From contig JAASTO010000023.1 in assembly GCA_021767245.1 (NCBI GenBank), positions 1 through 20,949 on the forward strand: a DNA stretch of 20,949 nt, written 5' to 3'. This DNA comes from Balneolaceae bacterium (lineage in GTDB: Bacteria; Bacteroidota; Rhodothermia; Balneolales; Balneolaceae). Each line of letters starts with the position of its first letter. The stretch's first letter is position 1. Made by a program: the position numbers and the translations under genes. Under the pieces are notes generated by a model that was given only the letters and a program-made list of their open reading frames with translations, was not told where the DNA came from and ran no database searches. Shown here piece after piece: positions 7,915 to 15,413 of this stretch.

Positions 7915-10900
7915 GCGAGGGCCTCTTGGGTTTTAGCAAGTGGGTCTTCTTTGTGAACCGCATCAAAACCAAGGCGTTCAACCAACCCATTGATGATGTT
8001 GTAAAAACACGGTACCACAAATAACATAAGCAGGGTACTCATGGTCAAACCACCGATAACGGTTCGTGCCATCGGGCTCCAGGTTTCTGAACCCGAACCG
8101 AGTTCCAGTGCCAGCGGAACCATGGAAAGAATGGTCGTGAATGCGGTCATAAGAATGGGTCGTAAACGACGTGTAGCTCCATCAACAATGGCTTTTTCAC
8201 GATTCATTCCTCGTGCCTGCAAGATCTTGATATAATCGATCATTACAATACCATTGTTTACCACAATTCCGGTGAGTAGGATCAAACCTACCATAGAGGT
8301 GACACTGATGGAAGTGCCGGTGATCCAAAGCATAACCAATACACCGGTAAGGGCGAGTGGAATGGTCAGAATAATGATGAAAGGTTCGACAAGACTTTCA
8401 AACTGTGAAGCCATCACCATGTATGTTAAAATACCGGCGATCATGAATGCAAACATCAGGTAGCTGAAAGATTCCGCCTGTTCCTCTGCCGTTCCGGATA
8501 TCTCATAGCGGTATTCGTCAGGCCAGTTGACTTGATCTAAGGTAGCCCGGGCTCGTTCTGAAGCCGTTGCAAGGTCAATGCCAGACAGCTCAGCAGTAAC
8601 TTCGGCCACACGTTCCTGATCAATTCTAAGTACGTTGGTTGGGCCGGTGAACCTTTCTACACGTGCCAGATTCTTAAGTGGCATCCAGTCTCCACCGGGA
8701 GTTTGAATTTGAATGTTAGCAAGATCTACGGATTGTGATTTGTCTTTTGGATCCAGTTCCACCACCACTTCAAACTCAATACCCTGATCAACAAAAGAAG
8801 TTGCTACATTTCCTTTAACGGCGTTACTGACAGCACTAGCAACCTGATTGGTGGTCATGCCAACACGCGAAATTCGTTCGCGATCCATGACCAGCCTCAA
8901 CTCAGGCCGACCCAGATCCGCAGAACTGAATACGTTGTTGATGCCGTCTATTTCCAGAAGCCTTTCTTTTACGCCCTGTGCCAATTCTTTTTTGATCTCC
9001 GGATCATATCCAAAGATCTGAACGATCAAACCGTTTTCACCATCCGGACTGAGAGGATCAATGATTACTTCCTGAATTTCTATACCGGGTACGACCTGAA
9101 GTTCTCGCATTAAACTACTGGTGATCTCAGCCTGTGTGCGTTCCCGTTCACTTTGTGAAACGAGTTCGACACGTACAGTTCCTGTAAACCCTCCGGGATC
9201 ATCGGCTCCCTCTATTCCTTCTTTATCGCCATAATCTGATACGATCAATCTGGCCTCAGGGACTTCTTGTTGGACAATAGATTCCACTTGCCCCATAGAC
9301 CGTTCCAGTTCGAATAAGTTGACCCCCGGTTCACGCTGAATTTCCAGAACAAAGGCATTTTCATCCACGCGAGGAAAGAATTCGCCGCCGATCACATAAA
9401 ATAGGGGAATAGAAGCTGCAAATAATATGACTGCAGCCGTTACTACCAACCCACTTTTTCCGATTACTTTTTGTAATTGCTCATTGTAGGTCGTTTCCAT
9501 TTTTTCAAGAAGGTTGCCAAAGTATTTGGCGATCTTGTTTTTCGCACTGATGTTTTGGGCCTTCTCTTTGTAAAATTGAGAAGCCATAAGTGGAATGAGT
9601 GTTAATGCCACAAGGGTAGAAACGATCAGTGAAAACGAAATAGTTAGCGCCAGATCTCGGAATAAAAATCCGGCAATGCCCGGAACAAACAGAATGGGCA
9701 GGAACACTACGAGGGTAGTCAATGTGGATACAATGATAGGAACAGCGACTTCCTTGGCCCCGCTCACAGAGGCTTCGTCCCGGTTGGCTCCTTGTTCACG
9801 GAATCGAAAGATGTTTTCAAGTACCACTACAGCATTATCGACAACAAGCCCCACGGCAAGGGTCAAACCGGAAAGAGATATGATATTTAAACTCAGATCG
9901 GCAATATCCATCACCATGAATGTGGTAATAATTGAAACCGGAATAGAAATGGCAATGATGGTTGCAGAGCGCCCGCTTCTTAGGAAAACGAGCAGGATCA
10001 ATACTACCAGAAAGATAGCTTGAACCCCTGTCCATAGCAGGTTACTGATCGACTGTTCAATAAAATCAGCTTTGTTGGTGAGTACACTCACTTCAATATC
10101 ACCGGGCAGGGTGGTACGGATCTGATCTAGCCCATCAACTACGGCATTGGCGGCGGTAACCACATTGGCATCACTTTGCCGGTACACATTAAGAACGATC
10201 CCATTTTCGCCGTTGATACGCACATTACCGATCGGCTGTTCGATACCATCCACAACATCAGCCACATCCTTAAGTAATAGGGGTTGCCCGTCTCTGACTG
10301 TGATAATAGTATTTCGGATCTGATCTACATTTTTGAATTCCCCCAGGGTTCGAAGTGAGTAATTGGTATTACCCTCCGTAAGCTGACCGGCGGGGACCTG
10401 AATATTTTCCTGTTGTAATTTTTGAGCGATATCAGCTATAGTAATGTTATAAAGCCGCATCTTTTCGTTGTCAATGCGAACGTTAATCTGTCGCTCAAGC
10501 CCCCCGGAGGTCTCTGCAGAGGCAATCCCGTTAATGCGTTCAATACGTTGCTCAAGAACCTGTTTTGAATACGTGCGCAATTCGCGTGCACTCCGGGCAT
10601 TTGAGGTGAGGGTAAGAACAACGATTGGCTCCTGATTGGGGTCGTAGGAGAAAACAAGGGGTGTTTCGGCATCATCGGGAATGGAGCGCTCTACAAATCC
10701 GAGTTCTTTACGGACATCATTTTCTGCTTCATAGAGATCGGTTCCCCATTCAAAATTCAATTTAACAACCGATGCCCCCTGGCTGGATAGTGAACGAACT
10801 CTTCTGATACCGCTTATACTACCAACCGATTCTTCAATGGGCCGGGTGACCAATGTCTCAATGTCTTCAGGTGCCACACCCTCGTAACTGGTATATACAG

Positions 10901-11039
10901 TAATAGTAGGGAAGGATACATCAGGATAGAGATTCAGCCTCAGGTTTTGCAGCCCGAACAGGCCAAAACCCAGCAGGATGAGAGTCCCCATTAAAAAAGT
11001 TATCGGACGGTCTACCGCCAGTTTGGATAAAGATCCCAT
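7911..11039 (-). CDS. RND efflux permease, first of a tandem pair (HAE1/AcrB superfamily)
   Basis: 1042 residues with the standard two-fold RND plan: TM1 (about 12-31), porter/docking domain to about 335, TM2-TM6 to about 490, TM7 (about 530-551), second porter domain, and TM8-TM12 to the C-terminus. LYPDVSFPTI (37-46) is the conserved post-TM1 motif. TM4 reads GLVVDNAVVVLENI, so the Asp pair is D401-N402. TM10 reads GIVVNNGIVMIDYI, so N928 stands where AcrB has its relay lysine. It uses proton flux to expel compounds from the inner membrane or periplasm into an outer-membrane channel through the adaptor. The gene follows the adaptor by 9 bases with a good Shine-Dalgarno (AAAGGAAA) before its ATG, and overlaps the next permease by 4 bases. 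It shares general sequence with the second permease but is clearly diverged, so the pair is old. Substrate is unknown. Confidence 0.94.
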   Translation of the reverse strand: MGSLSKLAVDRPITFLMGTLILLGFGLFGLQNLRLNLYPDVSFPTITVYTSYEGVAPEDIETLVTRPIEESVGSISGIRRVRSLSSQGASVVKLNFEWGTDLYEAENDVRKELGFVERSIPDDAETPLVFSYDPNQEPIVVLTLTSNARSARELRTYSKQVLEQRIERINGIASAETSGGLERQINVRIDNEKMRLYNITIADIAQKLQQENIQVPAGQLTEGNTNYSLRTLGEFKNVDQIRNTIITVRDGQPLLLKDVADVVDGIEQPIGNVRINGENGIVLNVYRQSDANVVTAANAVVDGLDQIRTTLPGDIEVSVLTNKADFIEQSISNLLWTGVQAIFLVVLILLVFLRSGRSATIIAISIPVSIITTFMVMDIADLSLNIISLSGLTLAVGLVVDNAVVVLENIFRFREQGANRDEASVSGAKEVAVPIIVSTLTTLVVFLPILFVPGIAGFLFRDLALTISFSLIVSTLVALTLIPLMASQFYKEKAQNISAKNKIAKYFGNLLEKMETTYNEQLQKVIGKSGLVVTAAVILFAASIPLFYVIGGEFFPRVDENAFVLEIQREPGVNLFELERSMGQVESIVQQEVPEARLIVSDYGDKEGIEGADDPGGFTGTVRVELVSQSERERTQAEITSSLMRELQVVPGIEIQEVIIDPLSPDGENGLIVQIFGYDPEIKKELAQGVKERLLEIDGINNVFSSADLGRPELRLVMDRERISRVGMTTNQVASAVSNAVKGNVATSFVDQGIEFEVVVELDPKDKSQSVDLANIQIQTPGGDWMPLKNLARVERFTGPTNVLRIDQERVAEVTAELSGIDLATASERARATLDQVNWPDEYRYEISGTAEEQAESFSYLMFAFMIAGILTYMVMASQFESLVEPFIIILTIPLALTGVLVMLWITGTSISVTSMVGLILLTGIVVNNGIVMIDYIKILQARGMNREKAIVDGATRRLRPILMTAFTTILSMVPLALELGSGSETWSPMARTVIGGLTMSTLLMLFVVPCFYNIINGLVERLGFDAVHKEDPLAKTQEALA

Positions 11040-11048
11040 TGTTTCCTT

Positions 11049-12413
11049 TTAGTTTGAGGTTGAATCGGAGTTCGCTGATTGACCCTGTCTTAGCTCACGC
11101 AAAAAGGCTCTACGCTCTTCTCGCGACATGCCCTGCATCTTTTCTCTGGCATCGGCTCGTTCTTCCTCACTCATATTGGCCAGGGGGTTTTGGCCACCCA
11201 TGGCATTATTTCCATTAGGTGCGTCACCTTCGGTGCTTATTTGTCGATCTTCAGGTGTTCGAAAGCGTTCACCGGTAGCAACAGAAATTCGTGATCCGTC
11301 TTCAAGTCCACTCTGGCCTGTAACAATGATCTTGTCACTGGGCAGTAATCCGGACAAGACTTCAATTCTTTCCCCTTGTTCAATTCCTAACTCAAGAGGC
11401 CGGCGTTCAGCAACACTGTCACCTTTGGAAACGAATACTGAATAGGTTCTTTCAAGGTCGATGGTATTTGTTTCCGGGTTTATGACCGTTTCAACCTGTT
11501 CCACTAAAGCGCTTCTGGGCACGATCATTACCTCATTTTTAGTCGTAATATTGATCACGTTTTCGACTAATACACCGGGGTAAATGGAATTTCCGGCAGA
11601 GGTGAGAGTGATAACCACTTCACCCAATCCTGTAGTGGCATCTAACTGAGGGCTTTTTCTGGATACCACGCCTCGGGCACTGATGTCACTTTCATTGGAT
11701 ACTCTGAGATTCACCTCCTGTCCGATCTCAACAGCTCGCCAGTCTTGTACAGGTAGGTAGATGCGCGACTCATAACCGTTGGTGCTGGCAATTTGAAACA
11801 ATTCTGTACCGGTTGTGGCCAGGTCTCCTTCCTCCATTGCTCTGGATATCACTACCCCATTTACAGGAGACTTCACTTCGGTATTATTGAAATTCTCCTG
11901 AGCCTGAGTCACAGAAGCACGTGCGGCTTCAAATTGTGAGAGTGAACTTTGATAAGCTGCTTCGGCGATCTCAAGTTCTGCTTCACTTGTCAGGTCACGC
12001 TCCATGAGGGTTTGCTGACGAACATATTCGGCACTGTCTCTTTTTACAGCGATCCTGCTTTGTTCTAACTGAGAGCGAGCTTGAGCTAATTGATCCCTGA
12101 ATGTGACATCATAGATCTTGGCAAGGGTTTGTCCTTGTCTTACGGTATCTCCCAGGTCAACATAAAGTTTGGTAATACGATTACTAACCTGCGGAAGCAC
12201 AGACACGACATTTTGTGCCTTTACATTGCCATAAGAGCGAACCTGTTCAGCAATATTACCAATTTGAATATCGCTGGTTTCAACGCTGGTTGTGCGCTGC
12301 CCCGACCCGCCAAAGGCTCCAAAACCCGGCATCCCGTTACCTTCTGAGTTATCACTACCACAACTGATTAGAGTTACGCTCAGTAAGGCGAATAAAATAA
12401 ATTGTTTTTTCAC
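11049..12413 (-). CDS. RND periplasmic adaptor subunit (HlyD/AcrA family), lipoprotein
   Basis: From a GTG start at 12413 this gives 454 residues opening with a clear lipoprotein signal (VKKQFILFALLSVTLISC, lipidated C18). An upstream TTG at 12464 would add 17 polar residues before the signal and is unlikely. After a Gly-rich linker come the lipoyl half (about 58-100), an alpha-helical hairpin rich in Gln/Ala/Glu (about 101-170), the second lipoyl half (VKSPVNGVVISRAMEEGDL, about 172-190), a beta-barrel and a membrane-proximal domain (to about 380). The last 41 residues form an extra charged tail with two copies of the pattern MSxEER, 15 residues apart. It bridges the permease pair to an outer-membrane factor, for which no gene is present beside the operon. 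It is first in the operon, divergent from the transaldolase. Confidence 0.9.
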   Translation of the reverse strand: MKKQFILFALLSVTLISCGSDNSEGNGMPGFGAFGGSGQRTTSVETSDIQIGNIAEQVRSYGNVKAQNVVSVLPQVSNRITKLYVDLGDTVRQGQTLAKIYDVTFRDQLAQARSQLEQSRIAVKRDSAEYVRQQTLMERDLTSEAELEIAEAAYQSSLSQFEAARASVTQAQENFNNTEVKSPVNGVVISRAMEEGDLATTGTELFQIASTNGYESRIYLPVQDWRAVEIGQEVNLRVSNESDISARGVVSRKSPQLDATTGLGEVVITLTSAGNSIYPGVLVENVINITTKNEVMIVPRSALVEQVETVINPETNTIDLERTYSVFVSKGDSVAERRPLELGIEQGERIEVLSGLLPSDKIIVTGQSGLEDGSRISVATGERFRTPEDRQISTEGDAPNGNNAMGGQNPLANMSEEERADAREKMQGMSREERRAFLRELRQGQSANSDSTSN

Positions 12414-12576
12414 TTGATCTGTGTCTGTTTTTAGTGTTTTCAAGTATTGTATGTAATACACCAAAGTTCTTGAGAAAGTTTGGTTTTATAAGGTGTTAAT
12501 TTGTAAAAAAAAGAAAGCAGATAACTTGATGAACTCTTTGATTCACAATGAATGAGAGGAATGAAATACTTATCTT

Positions 12577-12584
12577 TATATTTG
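12577..12584 (+). promoter_or_regulatory. Possible Bacteroidota-type -7 promoter element of the transaldolase
   Basis: TATATTTG is an 8/8 match to the TAnnTTTG -7 element used by the Bacteroidota primary sigma factor, 33 bases before the transaldolase ATG. No TTG is seen at the expected 17-23 base spacing upstream, so the call is weak. Confidence 0.3.
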
Positions 12585-12616
12585 ATGCTAATTCTTAATT
12601 AAACTTTCTCCCGCTG

Positions 12617-13273
12617 ATGAAATTTTTTATTGATACCGCTGATCTAGACGAAATCAAAGAAGCCAACGATCTCGGTGTTCTTGATGGTGTAACTACGAAC
12701 CCCAGCTTGTGTGCTAAAATTGGGGTCAAAGACTTTGAAGGACACATTGCCAAGATATGTGATATTGTTGAGGGTGATGTTTCAGCTGAAGTTGTTTCCA
12801 CTACATACGAAGAAATGGTTGAAGAAGGGCGTAAGATCGCGGCTATCGCTGATAACGTGGTTGTTAAGGTGCCTTTGATCAAAGATGGGATCAAAGCCAT
12901 TAAAACATTCTCTGACGAGGGTATCAAAACTAATTGTACCCTGTGTTTTTCTCCTACCCAGGCATTGATCGCCGCAAAAGCCGGAGCCACCTACATTTCT
13001 CCGTTCCTCGGCAGGCTGGATGATATATCAACGGAAGGTATGCAGTTGATCCGTGATATTGTAACTATTTATGACAATTACGGATATGAAACGGAAGTAC
13101 TTGCTGCCAGTATTCGCCACCCAATGCACCTGCTTGAATGCGCCAAAGAAGGAGCCGATGTGGCAACCATGCCGTTGAATGTGATCAAGAGCTTGTTGAA
13201 GCATCCATTGACCGATATTGGATTGGAACGGTTTCTAAAGGATTGGGAAGACCTTCAGGAAAGCCTGAAATAA
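12617..13273 (+). CDS. tal: Transaldolase, small TalC/FSA-like subfamily
   Basis: 218 residues, the size of the short single-domain transaldolase family. The enzyme moves dihydroxyacetone units between sugar phosphates in the non-oxidative pentose phosphate pathway, in the cytoplasm. D6 in FFIDTAD, TTNPS (26-30), the Schiff-base lysine K84 in VVVKVPLI, SPFLGR (128-133) and S165/R167 in AASIRHP are all present. E58 in SAEVVS and F130 in SPFLGR match transaldolases; fructose-6-phosphate aldolases have Gln and Tyr there, so transaldolase is the better call. It stands alone on the plus strand, divergent from the RND operon, and is followed by a strong terminator. The start lacks an obvious Shine-Dalgarno but fits the family N-terminus exactly. 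Confidence 0.93.
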   Translation: MKFFIDTADLDEIKEANDLGVLDGVTTNPSLCAKIGVKDFEGHIAKICDIVEGDVSAEVVSTTYEEMVEEGRKIAAIADNVVVKVPLIKDGIKAIKTFSDEGIKTNCTLCFSPTQALIAAKAGATYISPFLGRLDDISTEGMQLIRDIVTIYDNYGYETEVLAASIRHPMHLLECAKEGADVATMPLNVIKSLLKHPLTDIGLERFLKDWEDLQESLK

Positions 13274-13296
13274 CTTTCGGAACATATTTATTAAAC

Positions 13297-13326
13297 AAAA
13301 AAGGCTCTCACATGAGAGCCTTTTTT
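13297..13326. terminator. Bidirectional Rho-independent terminator
   Basis: GGCTCTCA (13303-13310) pairs with TGAGAGCC (13313-13320). Six A residues lie before it and six T residues after it, so it works in both directions. It ends the transaldolase transcript 24 bases after its stop on the plus strand, and the amidase transcript 24 bases after its stop on the minus strand. Confidence 0.9.
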
Positions 13327-13349
13327 GTTTCGAGTGGATTTTTTGGAGA

Positions 13350-14897
13350 TCAAAGCTTTGGAGCTTTTCTCGCATTTGTAGCCTGTTCAAATGAGTAGGC
13401 CATTTCAATAAGGAGGGGTTCACTCCAGGCCCGGCCAAAGAACGAGATGCCAACAGGCAATTCATCGATGAAACCCATAGGCACCGTGATGTTTGGATAC
13501 CCGGCACGGGCTGCCGGGGAGCTTGAGGATACCGCGAAGTTATCGCCATTGGTGAGGTCCGTTTTCCAGGCCGGACCACCGGTAGGGCCGATAATGGCAT
13601 CCAGATTGTGTTCGTCCATGACCCGGTCAATACCTTCATCGCGGGTAATTCTGAGCATTCGCTCCAAAGCTTCCTGATATTCCTCTGATTCCAGGCTTCC
13701 TTTTTTACTGGCCTGAATGAGAATGTCATGGTCGAAATACTTCATTTCTTCAGGATCATTCAGGGTAGCTTCAACCAGCTCCTCCATATTTTTGACGGGA
13801 GCATCTTGGCCCAAAGATTCGAAGTATTTGTTCAATCCGTCCTTGAACTCAAACAACATAGTGTTGTAAGAATCACCACCAGCATTTTGTTCAGAAATTT
13901 GTTCGATCTCTACGATCTCGGCACCTTGTTCTTCCAGTAAACGAACCGTTTCATGCATAAGGGTATCTACCCTGAAATGGCCACCCAAAGAGCCGGTCCA
14001 AAGTCCGATACGTTTTCCTTCCAATCCGTTTTCATTCAGAAATTGGGTGTAGTCAGTGTGATAATTTCCCTCACTAAGTTGGGTTTTCTCATCAGTCGTA
14101 TCGACCCCAACCATAGTTCCAAGAGCGATGGCTGCATCAGTAACGGTACGTGCCATAGGGCCGGCTGTATCTTGTGTGTAAGATATTGGAATGATCCCTG
14201 AGCGGCTTAAAAGCCCTACGGTAGGCTTGATGCCAACCAATCCGTTTGCGGATGAAGGGCAGGTTATGGATCCGTTGGTTTCTGTGCCGATCGCAAACAC
14301 GGCCATGTTAGCTGATGCGGCTGCACCCGAACCGGCACTTGAGCCGCATGGATTTCTTGTTAGATCGTAGGGATTGTTAACCTGACCGCCAAGGGCACTC
14401 CATCCACTGGAAGAGAAACTGCTGTGAAAATTAGCCCATTCACTCAAATTGGCTTTCCCAAGAATAATGGCCCCGGCATCCCGAAGCTTTTTGGTGATGA
14501 AGGCATCCTCATCTGGTATGGAACCGTCTAAAATATTGGCTCCTGCCGTAGTTGGCATATCATCGGTATTGATATTGTCTTTCAGAACAACCGGGATCCC
14601 ATGTAACGGTCCGCGGGTCGATCCACCTTTTAGTTCAGCATCCATTTCTCTAGCAATCTCCAAAGCCTTTGGGTTGATGTAAAGCATGGAGTTTAATGTT
14701 GGTCCGCTCTGATCTTTTTCAGTGATGCGTTCCAGGTATGCTGCAATTACATCTTCTACAGTGAAAGTGCCATTTTCATACCCTTCACGGAGTTCAGTGA
14801 TCGTGATCTCTTCAAGCCCGAGCTCATCAAACTTTGAGGAAGTTTGGCAGGCTATAAACAGTAGTGGCAGTACAAGTAAAGGCAGTAAGTTTCTCAT
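13350..14897 (-). CDS. Amidase-signature family hydrolase, lipoprotein (peptide amidase-like)
   Basis: 515 residues with a lipoprotein signal (MRNLLPLLVLPLLFIAC, C17) and a full amidase-signature domain. The Ser-cisSer-Lys triad is visible: K106 in VVLKDNIN, the cis-Ser S186 in NPCGSSAGSG, and the nucleophile S210 in GTETNGSITCPSSANG. The stretch GIKPTVGLLSRSGIIPIS and TQDTAGPMARTVTDAA (about 222-256) resembles bacterial peptide amidase, which removes C-terminal amides from peptides, more than GatA or aryl amidases. It should be anchored in the envelope, where it could deaminate peptide amides or other carboxamides. It appears to be a single gene; the small membrane protein upstream ends 93 bases before it and the bidirectional terminator follows. 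The exact substrate is inferred only from similarity of motif context. Confidence 0.9.
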   Translation of the reverse strand: MRNLLPLLVLPLLFIACQTSSKFDELGLEEITITELREGYENGTFTVEDVIAAYLERITEKDQSGPTLNSMLYINPKALEIAREMDAELKGGSTRGPLHGIPVVLKDNINTDDMPTTAGANILDGSIPDEDAFITKKLRDAGAIILGKANLSEWANFHSSFSSSGWSALGGQVNNPYDLTRNPCGSSAGSGAAASANMAVFAIGTETNGSITCPSSANGLVGIKPTVGLLSRSGIIPISYTQDTAGPMARTVTDAAIALGTMVGVDTTDEKTQLSEGNYHTDYTQFLNENGLEGKRIGLWTGSLGGHFRVDTLMHETVRLLEEQGAEIVEIEQISEQNAGGDSYNTMLFEFKDGLNKYFESLGQDAPVKNMEELVEATLNDPEEMKYFDHDILIQASKKGSLESEEYQEALERMLRITRDEGIDRVMDEHNLDAIIGPTGGPAWKTDLTNGDNFAVSSSSPAARAGYPNITVPMGFIDELPVGISFFGRAWSEPLLIEMAYSFEQATNARKAPKL

Positions 14898-14990
14898 TAC
14901 ATATAATTTTTAATCAGGGATTAGGTCAGGAATATACAATAGAGGAAATGTATATACAGCACACTGATAAGATTTTACAAGTTTAGAACC

Positions 14991-15308
14991 TCATAGTGAA
15001 AGAAAGAGTGCTATACCAAAAATAAGATTTGGAATACTGCCATATTTCGCATCCTGCCAATCACGCCAAATCAATGCCTGGGACAGGGTAACGCCGCAGA
15101 CTCCCAAGCCTAAATATAAACCGGAGTTGAAAGTGTAAAGTGTGGCTGTGAGGATGAATAATAGAGCCGTGATAAGCCAGATAACCCCAGAGGCTTTTGT
15201 GATGGGCATCCTGAGTTCTTTGACCTCCGCCACATCAAAAGCTTTTAAGAACCCAAGCAAATGGATGAGTCCGTGTAAAACCATGAATATAATAAAGGCT
15301 GTTTTCAT
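14991..15308 (-). CDS. Small four-helix membrane protein of unknown function
   Basis: I do not recognise a named function. The chosen ATG at 15308 gives 105 residues and has a strong Shine-Dalgarno (GGAGGT at 15321-15316) 7 bases upstream. A further upstream ATG at 15323 overlaps that Shine-Dalgarno and is unlikely. Four membrane helices are visible: about 2-22 (containing HGLIHLLGF), 38-59, 62-80 and 92-105. The protein ends inside the last helix and has almost no soluble part. The HGLIH segment with two His in the first helix is suggestive of a metal or heme contact, but this is not established. It lies 105 bases downstream of crtI on the same strand and could be co-transcribed with it. Codon use looks like its neighbours. 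Confidence 0.7.
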   Translation of the reverse strand: MKTAFIIFMVLHGLIHLLGFLKAFDVAEVKELRMPITKASGVIWLITALLFILTATLYTFNSGLYLGLGVCGVTLSQALIWRDWQDAKYGSIPNLIFGIALFLSL

Positions 15309-15413
15309 CGCTATTACCTCCATTGATCTGTATCAGCAACCTAATGGAAACTGATTAAGATATTATGAAGTAAAACCGATCAAACAGCCTTGATAGAAAA
15401 TTGAAGTAATCTT

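Noticed and set aside
13235..13729. 164-residue minus-strand frame across the transaldolase end and amidase 3' end
   Set aside because: It reads through the bidirectional terminator and is out of frame with the clear amidase; no protein features are seen.
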